Shown: one piece after another, positions 57,530-64,000 of the stretch
How the letters are laid out: each line of letters opens with the position of its first letter
Numbering within the stretch: the stretch's first letter is position 1
NCBI RefSeq assembly: GCF_024436375.1
Contig: NZ_JAFMZM010000001.1
Span: forward strand, 620,001-684,000
Length of the DNA stretch: 64,000 bases
Reading direction: 5' to 3'
DNA from: Nocardioides astragali
GTDB taxonomy: Bacteria; Actinomycetota; Actinomycetes; Propionibacteriales; Nocardioidaceae
The notes under the pieces: model-generated
Told to the model about the DNA's origin: nothing
The model's database searches: none
The model's input: only the letters and a program-made list of their open reading frames with translations
Position numbers and translations under genes: made by a program

Positions 57530-58507
57530 TCAGCGGGCCTCGTCGAGCCGCTTGCGGTGCTCGTCATCGAGCTCCAGGTCGAGGGCTGCGAAGTTCTCCT
57601 CCAGCTGCGCCACCGAGCTGACACCGACGAGCGGGATCACCTGCGGGTCGTGGCCGAGCAGCCACGCCAGGACCACCTGGTTCGGCGTGGCGCCGAGCTC
57701 GGCCGCGACCTCACGCACGGCGGCGAGCCGCCGCGGGGTCCCGGGGTGGTCGTACGCCTCGGCGAGCGGGACGTCCTCGCGCACGTACGAGCCCATCAGC
57801 AGCGGCGTGTAGGCGACCAGCCCGAGTCCCTCCGTGCGCACGTAGTCCAGGGTCTCGTCGGTCACGAGCGTGTGCCCGCCGTTGGGCAGGGGGACGTCGT
57901 GGCGCGGCTGGAGGTAGCTGTAGCGCTGCTGGATCAGCGACCACCCCGGCACGCCGGCCTGCGCCGCGAGGGCGCGAGCCCGCTCCACCCGCCAGGTCCT
58001 GTGGTTGCTGGCCCCGACGGCACGGACCAGGCCCCGGGTGACGCAGGCCCCGAACGCTGCGACGGTCTCCTCGAGCGGGACGCTGCGGTCCTCGACGTGG
58101 GCGTAGTAGACATCGACGCGGTCGGTGCCGAGGCGCCGCAGGCTCTCCTCCACCTCCCGCTCGATGACGCGGGCCGAGAGACCCTCGACCGACTCCAGCC
58201 CTGCTCCGGGCACGGTGGGACGGGCGCCGACCTTGGTCGCGATGACCATCTCGTCCCGGCAGCCGCGGCTGGTGAGCCAGCGACCGAGCGCCTCCTCGCT
58301 CTCGCCGCCCTGGCTCCCGGTGATCCAGAACGCGTAGTTGTTGGACGTGTCGACGAAGGTGCCGCCGAGCTCTCGGTAGCGGTCGAGGACGGCGAAGCCG
58401 GTCTCCTCGTCAGTGGTGGTCCCGAACGCCAGCACTCCGAGGCAGAACGGGGGGACGTGGATGGACGTGTCGTGGCCGAGCGTCGCGGCCTGAGCGGTGT
58501 GCGTCAT
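57530..58507 (-). CDS. Aldo/keto reductase
   Basis: A 325-aa NADPH-dependent TIM-barrel oxidoreductase. Family pattern: GTFVDTSNNYAF (catalytic region where Asp and Tyr normally sit), GCRDEMVIATKVG (Lys), VDVYYAHVEDRSVPLEETV (His) and GASNHRTWRVE. NADPH-binding segment near the end: QVIPLVGVSSVAQLEEN. Divergent from a MocR regulator with overlapping leaderless promoters, which suggests regulation by it and perhaps a vitamin B6-related or amino-sugar substrate; this is inference. Confidence 0.9.
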   Translation of the reverse strand: MTHTAQAATLGHDTSIHVPPFCLGVLAFGTTTDEETGFAVLDRYRELGGTFVDTSNNYAFWITGSQGGESEEALGRWLTSRGCRDEMVIATKVGARPTVPGAGLESVEGLSARVIEREVEESLRRLGTDRVDVYYAHVEDRSVPLEETVAAFGACVTRGLVRAVGASNHRTWRVERARALAAQAGVPGWSLIQQRYSYLQPRHDVPLPNGGHTLVTDETLDYVRTEGLGLVAYTPLLMGSYVREDVPLAEAYDHPGTPRRLAAVREVAAELGATPNQVVLAWLLGHDPQVIPLVGVSSVAQLEENFAALDLELDDEHRKRLDEAR

Positions 58508-58514
58508 GCGCTCA

Positions 58515-58520
58515 ACCGTA
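58515..58520 (-). promoter_or_regulatory. -10 box for a leaderless aldo/keto reductase transcript
   Basis: TACGGT (toward the gene) ends 7 nt before the ATG at 58507. Between this box and the MocR -10 lies TGGTCTGGGCGTACCA, a TGGT/ACCA inverted repeat that could be the shared operator. Confidence 0.5.
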
Positions 58521-58540
58521 GAAGCAAAGTGGTCTGGGCG

Positions 58541-58546
58541 TACCAT
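58541..58546 (+). promoter_or_regulatory. -10 box of the MocR-type regulator gene
   Basis: TACCAT ends 8 nt before the ATG at 58555; its ACCA belongs to the candidate operator shared with the divergent reductase gene. Confidence 0.45.
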
Positions 58547-58554
58547 CCAATTCC

Positions 58555-60006
58555 ATGGCAGTCGAGCAGACCATTTCGCGCGCCGGCTGGGACGAGCTGG
58601 TCGTGGTCGACCGGTCCGACCCGGAGCCGCTGCACACGCAGCTGGCCAGGGGTCTGCGGCAGGCCATCGTGGACGGCCGGGTCCCGGTGGGTGACCGCCT
58701 GCCCGCCAGCCGCGCCCTCGCCGCCGAGCTCGAGTGCTCGCGATGGGTGGTGACGGAGGCGTACGCCCAGCTCGCCGCGGAGGGATGGATCGAGGGGCGG
58801 ACCGGGTCGGCCACACGCGTACGGAACGCCGGGGCCGGGGGTGCGTCCCAGCCCCGGTCCGCCCCACGGCAGGCTCCCGTCGCGGTGCGGTTCGACCTCG
58901 CCCCCGGGCTGCCGGACCTCCGCGCCTTCCCGCGGCGGCGCTGGCTCGATGCCGTACGAGTCGAGCTGGCGACCCTGCCCTTCGACGACCTGCGCGAGCT
59001 GGATCCTGCCGGCGACCCGCGGCTGCGCAGGGCGGTGTCAGCGCACCTCGGCAGGGTCCGCGGCGCGGTCGTCACCGCGGACGACGTGCTGGTGCTGCCC
59101 GGCGTCCGCGCCGGCGTCCACCTCGTCGCCACGGCGCTGCGCGCCTCGGGCGCCGGCGTGATCGCCGTCGAAGACCCCGGCTGGCCACGCCTGCGCGACG
59201 CGATCCGCGCGGCGGGGCTGGAGCCGCTCCCGGTCCCGGTCGACGCGGACGGGCTGAGGGTGGACCTGCTCCCTCGGGACGGGTCCGTGCGCGCGGTCGT
59301 GACGGCGCCGGCGCACCAGTACCCCACCGGGACCGTCCTGCCCCCGGCCCGACGGGCGCAGCTCGTCTCGTGGGCGCAGTCGGTGGACGGTGTCGTCGTC
59401 GAGGACGACTACGACTCGGAGTTCCGCTACGACCGCAGGCCGTACGGCGTCCTGCAGGCGCTGGCCCCCGAGCACGGCGTCCTGCTGGGGTCGGTCAGCA
59501 AGACGCTCGCGCCCGCCCTGGCGACGGGGTGGCTCGTGGCCCGGGGCGAGTGGCGTGCCCGCATCGCCTCGGCGTTGGCCTCACCCATCGGCCCGGGCCT
59601 GATCGACCAGCTCGCGCTCGCGTCGTTCGTGGAGTCAGGGCAGTACGACCGTCACCTCCGCTCAGCACGTCTGCGGTTCCGCAGACGCCGGGACGCGCTG
59701 CTGGCGGCGCTCGCGGTCGCACTGCCGGAGGCCGAGATCTCCGGCTCGGCGGCCGGGCTCCACCTGCTCCTCCGGCTGCCGGGCGGGGCGGACCCCGTGG
59801 CGGTCGTCGCGGCCGGAGCCCGGCGCGGCCTGCGGCTCTCGGCGGCGGCGCCGACCGCCGTACGCGCCCGGTCGTACGACGCGTGCCTCATCCTCGGCTA
59901 CGGCAACCTGGCCGACGCGGCGGTCGGCGAGGCCGTACGCACGCTGGTCGAGTCGGTCAGGGAGGCTGCGGAGGGAGCCGGCGACCCGCGGAAGGCGCGG
60001 CGGTAG
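58555..60006 (+). CDS. MocR/PdxR-type regulator (GntR HTH plus aminotransferase domain)
   Basis: A 483-aa protein. Residues 20-90 form a GntR winged helix (LHTQLARGLRQAIVDGRV, RLPASRALAAELECSRWVV). Residues 110-470 are a fold-type I PLP aminotransferase domain with VEDDYDSEFRYDRRP and the PLP lysine in GSVSKTLAPAL. MocR proteins use PLP or a related ligand; those with a B6-related neighbour are often called PdxR, but no pdxS/T is present here, so the adjacent reductase is the likely target. The last 109 bp overlap the convergent AraC-type gene. Confidence 0.9.
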   Translation: MAVEQTISRAGWDELVVVDRSDPEPLHTQLARGLRQAIVDGRVPVGDRLPASRALAAELECSRWVVTEAYAQLAAEGWIEGRTGSATRVRNAGAGGASQPRSAPRQAPVAVRFDLAPGLPDLRAFPRRRWLDAVRVELATLPFDDLRELDPAGDPRLRRAVSAHLGRVRGAVVTADDVLVLPGVRAGVHLVATALRASGAGVIAVEDPGWPRLRDAIRAAGLEPLPVPVDADGLRVDLLPRDGSVRAVVTAPAHQYPTGTVLPPARRAQLVSWAQSVDGVVVEDDYDSEFRYDRRPYGVLQALAPEHGVLLGSVSKTLAPALATGWLVARGEWRARIASALASPIGPGLIDQLALASFVESGQYDRHLRSARLRFRRRRDALLAALAVALPEAEISGSAAGLHLLLRLPGGADPVAVVAAGARRGLRLSAAAPTAVRARSYDACLILGYGNLADAAVGEAVRTLVESVREAAEGAGDPRKARR

Positions 60007-60941
60007 GCCGAGGGGGAGACCCCGACGCTGGCGCGGAGGTGCTGGCGCAGGGACGCCGACGTGCCCATCCCGGCACGCGCGGCCACCTCGTCGACGGTCA
60101 GGTCGGTCGCCTCGAGCAGGTGGAGTGCGTGGCGGACCCGCTGCTGGCTCACCCACGCGCCGGGAGACAGACCGGTCTCCTCGCGGAACCGGCGGGTGAA
60201 CGTGCGCAGGCTCATGGACGCCCGGCGGGCGAGCGTGGCGAGGTCGAGCGGGGCGTCCAGGTGCGCCTCGGCCCACGCGCGGACCGCCGCGGTCGCCTCG
60301 TCCGGCCGGCGCGGCACGCTGCGCTCGATGTACTGCGCCTGACCTCCGTCGCGCCACGGCGGCACGACCATGTGCCGGGCAACGGCGTTGGCGACGGCGG
60401 CGCCGTGGTCGCTCCTGACCAGGTGGAGGCACAGGTCGATGCCGGCACTCAGCCCGGCGGAGGTGAGCACCCGCCCGTCGTCGGTGAAGAGCACGTCCTC
60501 GTCGAGCGCCGCCCCCGGATAGAGGCGGCGGAAGTCGTCGGCGTACTTCCAGTGGGTCGTAGCCCGGTGGCCGTCGAGGATGCCGGCGGCCGCCAGCACG
60601 AACGCGCCCGTGCAGATCGACACCCAGCGCGCGTCGGGGCGCACGGTCGCCAGCGCCGCGCGGAGGTCGTCGGGCAGGCTGCCGTCACGGCGCGGGCCCG
60701 CGATCATGGTCCCGGGCACGACCACCGTGTCCGCCGCCGCGAGTGCCTCGGGTCCGGCGGAGGGGGCGATGCCGTAGCCCCGGCTGGCGAGGACGGGTCC
60801 GCCGTCCACGGTCACGACGTCCACGTCGTAGAGCGGCTCGCCGTGCGGCCCCCGCGCCTCGCCGAGCACCTGCGGCGGGATGGTCAGGTCGTAGCCGATC
60901 ACCGGTGGGATGGCTAGGACGACGACGCGGTGCGTGAGCAT
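59898..60941 (-). CDS. GlxA-type AraC family transcriptional regulator
   Basis: A 347-aa regulator. Residues 5-190 are a DJ-1/PfpI-like domain (VVVPGTMIAG, WVSICTGAFVLAAAGILDG with the nucleophile-elbow Cys). Residues 215-320 are an AraC-type double HTH (LATLARRASMSLRTFTRRFR and VDEVAARAGMGTSASLRQHL). The C-terminal 36 residues are encoded in DNA that is also the 3' end of the MocR gene on the other strand. Divergent from the MFS transporter, its probable target. Confidence 0.9.
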   Translation of the reverse strand: MLTHRVVVLAIPPVIGYDLTIPPQVLGEARGPHGEPLYDVDVVTVDGGPVLASRGYGIAPSAGPEALAAADTVVVPGTMIAGPRRDGSLPDDLRAALATVRPDARWVSICTGAFVLAAAGILDGHRATTHWKYADDFRRLYPGAALDEDVLFTDDGRVLTSAGLSAGIDLCLHLVRSDHGAAVANAVARHMVVPPWRDGGQAQYIERSVPRRPDEATAAVRAWAEAHLDAPLDLATLARRASMSLRTFTRRFREETGLSPGAWVSQQRVRHALHLLEATDLTVDEVAARAGMGTSASLRQHLRASVGVSPSAYRRAFRGSPAPSAASLTDSTSVRTASPTAASARLP

Positions 60942-61011
60942 GGCCGGATTCTTTCACATGTTGGCGTTCGGGCCACTCGTCGTCGCCATCGCCCCACCCG
61001 AGACTGGTGCG

Positions 61012-62355
61012 GTGACGACGACCACGCCGCCCTCGCCTGCGTCCCGCCAGCCCGACGACCCCTCCGGCGACTCCTCCGCCGAGCGCCTGCACTGGGCCTG
61101 GGTGGTCGCCGGAGTTGCCTTCGTGACGCTGGTCGGGGCTGCTGCGTTCCGCTCCGTGCCCGGGGTGCTCATCGAGCCGCTTCATGAGGAGTTCGGCTGG
61201 TCGCACGGCCTCATCGGATCGGCGGTCTCGCTCAACCTGATGCTCTTCGGCCTGATGTCCCCGTTCGCGGCCGCGCTGATGGACCGCTTCGGCGTACGCC
61301 CTGTGGTGACCTTCGCGCTGGCCTTGGTCGCGACCGGCAGCGGCCTGACGGTGTTCATGACGGAGCCGTGGCAGCTCATCCTGTGCTGGGGCCTGCTGGT
61401 CGGTCTCGGCACCGGCTCCATGTCGATGGCGTTCGTCGCCACGATCACCAGCCGCTGGTTCGTCGCCCGCCGAGGCCTGGTCAGCGGCATCCTGACCGCC
61501 GGCAACGCCACCGGTCAGCTGGTCTTCCTCCCCCTGGTGGCGTGGCTCGCGACCCACCACGGCTGGCGCACGGCGGCGCTGCTGGCCGCCGCCGCCGCAC
61601 TGTCGGTCATCCCGCTCGTCCTGCTGCTCCTCCGCAACCACCCCGCGGACATGGGTCTACGCGCCCTCGGCGCCACCGATGCCGACCCCGGGCCGCCGCC
61701 CCACCAGCACGTGGGCTCGAGCGCCGGGCGGGCGCTCGGGGTGCTGCGCGATGCGGCGCGCAGCCGGACCTTCTGGCTCCTCGCCGGCGGGTTTGCGATC
61801 TGCGGCATGACGACCAACGGCCTCATCGCGACGCACTTCGTTCCAGCCGCCCACGACCACGGCATGCCAGCCACCACGGCCGCGTCGCTGCTCGCGGTCG
61901 TCGGGATCTTCGACGTCGTGGGCACCATCGCCTCGGGCTGGCTCACCGACAAGTGGGACCCGCGGCTGCTGCTCGTGGGCTACTACGCCCTGCGCGGTGT
62001 CGGCCTGATGACGCTGCCGACCCTGATGTCGCCCCACGTCGAGCCCAGCATGTGGGTCTTCATCATCGTTTACGGCCTGGACTGGGTGGCGACGGTGCCG
62101 CCCACGGTGGCGCTCTGCCGCGACCGCTTCGGCGCGGCGACCGGCCCCATCGTCTTCGGCTGGGTCTTCGCCAGCCACCAGGTCGGCGCCGCCGTGGCCG
62201 CCACGGGCGCCGGCGTCGTGCGTGACGTCACGGGCGGCTACGACCCGGCCTTCTACGCGGCCGCCGGGCTGTGCGCCGTCGCCGCCGTGATGTCGTACGC
62301 CATCCGCAGGACGCCGCAGTCGGCCCGGGCTCCGGAGCCGACCGCGGTCATGTGA
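61012..62355 (+). CDS. MFS transporter
   Basis: A 447-aa protein with about 12 helices. Start GTG 61012 (VTTTTPPSPASRQPDD); the frame is open to 60910, but the earlier part overlaps the divergent AraC start region. First helix near WAWVVAGVAFVTLVGAAAF; the loop motif MDRFGVRPVVT lies between helices 2 and 3, and GWLTDKWDPRLLLV in the equivalent place of the second half. It resembles monocarboxylate/oxalate-formate antiporter-type carriers. Substrate unknown. Confidence 0.86.
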   Translation: MTTTTPPSPASRQPDDPSGDSSAERLHWAWVVAGVAFVTLVGAAAFRSVPGVLIEPLHEEFGWSHGLIGSAVSLNLMLFGLMSPFAAALMDRFGVRPVVTFALALVATGSGLTVFMTEPWQLILCWGLLVGLGTGSMSMAFVATITSRWFVARRGLVSGILTAGNATGQLVFLPLVAWLATHHGWRTAALLAAAAALSVIPLVLLLLRNHPADMGLRALGATDADPGPPPHQHVGSSAGRALGVLRDAARSRTFWLLAGGFAICGMTTNGLIATHFVPAAHDHGMPATTAASLLAVVGIFDVVGTIASGWLTDKWDPRLLLVGYYALRGVGLMTLPTLMSPHVEPSMWVFIIVYGLDWVATVPPTVALCRDRFGAATGPIVFGWVFASHQVGAAVAATGAGVVRDVTGGYDPAFYAAAGLCAVAAVMSYAIRRTPQSARAPEPTAVM

Positions 62356-63127
62356 GGTCGACGACCACCGGCGCGTGGTCGGACGGCGACCCGGTGCCCT
62401 GCGCCGGGTCGCGCTCGTCACGGTCGATGAAGGCCCCCGTCACGCGGGCGGCGAGCGGCGGTGACGCGAGCACGAAGTCGATCTTGAGCCCGCGGTCGCG
62501 CTCGAAGCGTTGGCGGTAGTAGTCCCAGTAGGTGTAGCCCGGTGCGTGCACACGGGTCGTCTCGGCCCAGCCGTCGTCGAGGAAGCCCTGGAAGGCGGCC
62601 CGCTCCGGGGGCGTGACGTGGGTGGAGTTGCGGAACTGCTGCGGGTCGAAGACGTCGTCGTCGGTGGGGCAGATGTTCCAGTCGCCGACCAGTGCGGTGG
62701 GCACGTCGAGCCACCCCCGGGCCGAGGCCCGGAGCCGGGCGAGCCAGTCGAGCTTGTAGACGTAGTGCGGGTCGTCGGGCTTGCGACCGTTGGGAACGTA
62801 GAGCGACCAGATGCGCACCCCACCACAGGTGGCCGCTATCGCGCGCGCCTCGGAGGCGGCAGGCTCGCCGTACGGCGGCATGTCGGCGAAGCCGACCTCG
62901 ACGTCCTCCAGCCCGACGCGCGACAGCAGCGCGACGCCGTTCCACTGGTTGAGCCCGGAGACGGCGATCTCGTAGCCGAGCCCGTGCAGACCCATCAGCG
63001 GCAGCTGGTCCTCGCGGGCCTTGGTCTCCTGCAGGGCCAGCACGTCGATGTCGTGGCGCTGCACGAAGGCCTCGACGCGGTCGATGCGGGAGCGGAGGGA
63101 GTTGACGTTCCAGGTGGCGATGCGCAC
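62348..63127 (-). CDS. xthA: Exodeoxyribonuclease III
   Basis: A 259-aa AP endonuclease/3'-5' exonuclease of base excision repair. ATWNVNSLRSRIDRVEAF, LALQETK (catalytic E34), VRIWSLYVPNG, LVGDWNICP and GSPSDHAPVVVDL (catalytic His) are all present. GTG start. Its 3' end overlaps the MFS gene by 8 bp. Confidence 0.95.
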   Translation of the reverse strand: MRIATWNVNSLRSRIDRVEAFVQRHDIDVLALQETKAREDQLPLMGLHGLGYEIAVSGLNQWNGVALLSRVGLEDVEVGFADMPPYGEPAASEARAIAATCGGVRIWSLYVPNGRKPDDPHYVYKLDWLARLRASARGWLDVPTALVGDWNICPTDDDVFDPQQFRNSTHVTPPERAAFQGFLDDGWAETTRVHAPGYTYWDYYRQRFERDRGLKIDFVLASPPLAARVTGAFIDRDERDPAQGTGSPSDHAPVVVDLT

Positions 63128-63318
63128 GACCCCACCCTAAGGAGGGGCGCCACGCGCAAGGTCGTGGGGCGGACGAGCCTTTACGCAGGAAACCCTTTAC
63201 AGATACGGGGTTGATGGGGGAGGTTCCTCGGCAACGCACTTGTCTCGGGAACTCGTGCTCACCTGCTCGACCTCCGAGATGGCGTGTGTCCACAACCCCC
63301 ATCAAGGAGAACACCACC
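63128..63318. other. Spacer with possible promoter of the metalloprotease gene
   Basis: This 191-bp spacer is less GC-rich than its surroundings around 63175-63215. A repeated CCTTTAC (63178-63184 and 63194-63200) lies there, with TTTACG (63180-63185) as possible -35 and ATACGG 17 bp later as possible -10. A long leader of about 110 nt would follow. AAGGAG (63304-63309) is the ribosome site of the next gene. No known riboswitch was recognised. Confidence 0.4.
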
Positions 63319-64000
63319 ATGCAGCGCAGTCGACTCGGGGCGATCGCCCTCGGCGCAACGGCACTCATCGGGACGGCCCTGGCCTCCCCGGCCCTGGCCA
63401 CCACGGACTCGGAGATCCCGTCCTTCCAGGAGTTCCACGCCTCGACCTTCAAGGACACCGACAACCAGTACATCGTCAACGGTGACGAGCCCGTCACCGA
63501 CACCGCCGACCTCCGCGAGTTCTACGACTCGATGGTCGCGCCCCGGACCACGCCCGAGGGCCTGGTCGTCAACACCGTCGGCGGCGTCGACGACAAGTGG
63601 TCGGCCAGCCAGGTCCGCAACCTGACCTACTGCGTCAGCACCAAGTTCGGCTCCCGCTACACAGACGTCGTCAACGCGATGACCAGCGGCGCCGGACTCT
63701 GGGAGGCGGCCTCCGCGGCGGACTTCATCCACGTGCCGTCGCAGGACGCCAGCTGCAACACGCGCAACAAGACGGTCCTGTTCTCGGTCGAGCCCGTGTC
63801 GACCACCCAGTACATCGCCCGGGCGTTCTTCCCGAGCACGCCCAAGCGCTCACGCAACGTCCTGATCGACGACTCGATCTGGACCTCGGGCTCCTGGACG
63901 CCGACCAACATCATCGGCCACGAGCTGGGTCACACCCTCGGCTTCCGCCACGAGCACACGCGCCCGGAGTCGGGCACCTGCTTCGAGGACAACAACTGGC
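63319..64000 (+). CDS. Secreted astacin-like zinc metalloprotease (truncated by window edge)
   Basis: The frame is open to the right edge (227 codons visible). ATG 63319 follows AAGGAG. The signal peptide is MQRSRLGAIALGATALIGTA followed by LASPALA, a typical cleavage site. After about 170 residues without recognised domain comes HELGHTLGFRHEHTRPE (from H201), the zinc motif HExxHxxG(F)xHE of astacins and related M57-like bacterial proteases. Cys residues before and after (YCVSTKF, DASCNT, GTCFED) suggest disulfides. The C-terminal part, including the Met-turn, is outside the window. Confidence 0.88.
   Translation, partial: MQRSRLGAIALGATALIGTALASPALATTDSEIPSFQEFHASTFKDTDNQYIVNGDEPVTDTADLREFYDSMVAPRTTPEGLVVNTVGGVDDKWSASQVRNLTYCVSTKFGSRYTDVVNAMTSGAGLWEAASAADFIHVPSQDASCNTRNKTVLFSVEPVSTTQYIARAFFPSTPKRSRNVLIDDSIWTSGSWTPTNIIGHELGHTLGFRHEHTRPESGTCFEDNNW

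Noticed and set aside
63178..63318. Possible riboswitch (c-di-AMP type) before the metalloprotease
   Set aside because: Repeated CCTTTAC and G-rich segments are present, but the conserved blocks of known riboswitches are not.

Overview
The window looks like chromosome of a high-GC actinobacterium, most likely a Nocardioides-type member of the Nocardioidaceae. The signs are very high third-position GC, many GTG starts, many start codons only 5-8 nt behind a TANNNT -10 box (leaderless transcripts), and actinobacterial families (DUF1707, DUF4245, DUF6542, class I fumarase, GlpX). The placement is inferred from style and gene content, not from a marker gene. No rRNA, tRNA, CRISPR array, insertion sequence or phage module was seen, and no gene-free stretch exceeds 300 bases.

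Layout. 1-1.85 kb: the 3' part of a CarH/LitR-type B12 photoreceptor regulator, then a DUF559 nuclease-like gene enclosed by matching inverted-repeat hairpins. 1.85-6.5 kb: a STAND-type HTH-ATPase-TPR regulator whose 3' end overlaps the class I fumarase gene. 6.6-12.5 kb: a TPP riboswitch followed by an almost completely overlapping thiamine operon (thiE, thiO, thiS, thiG, a second degenerate thiE, thiD, thiC). 12.6-16.1 kb: a four-subunit quinol:fumarate reductase operon led by a 75-residue Cys/His-rich protein. 16.2-18.1 kb: a PEP mutase/isocitrate lyase family enzyme and a divergent flavin oxidoreductase. 18.2-24.4 kb: a 94-aa lipoprotein and two tandem STAND paralogues. 24.6-27.8 kb: a CapA-M15 peptidase fusion, a HAD phosphatase and a DUF1707 protein.

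27.8-37 kb is a sugar locus: LacI regulator, GH1 beta-glucosidase, a binding protein with two permeases, a divergent ABC ATPase and an amylosucrase, with a LacI-type operator between binding protein and ATPase. 37-40.4 kb: a fourth STAND paralogue, divergent from a second 94-aa lipoprotein. 40.5-46 kb: an LpqY-SugABC-like sugar importer and a galactokinase. 46-51.8 kb: two alpha/beta hydrolases, GlpX and a molybdate operon (regulator, modA, modB, modC). 51.9-64 kb: housekeeping and mixed genes (DUF4245, xseB/xseA, ispH, a YciO-type protein, DUF6542, rmuC, an aldo/keto reductase with a divergent MocR regulator, a GlxA-type AraC regulator, MFS transporter, xthA) and a truncated astacin-like secreted metalloprotease.

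The most unusual material is the STAND/lipoprotein set. Four paralogous regulators carry an N-terminal XRE-like HTH on a LAL-type ATPase-TPR body without a C-terminal LuxR HTH. Two of their loci carry 94-aa lipoprotein genes whose promoters share 10-bp-spaced GTCAAC direct repeats and a fixed GTGTCAACCA-N11-GCCGCA layout. This may be an undescribed regulator/effector family. Two unannotated inverted-repeat elements (around the DUF559 gene, and a 161-bp MITE-like insertion between xseA and ispH) are also worth following up.
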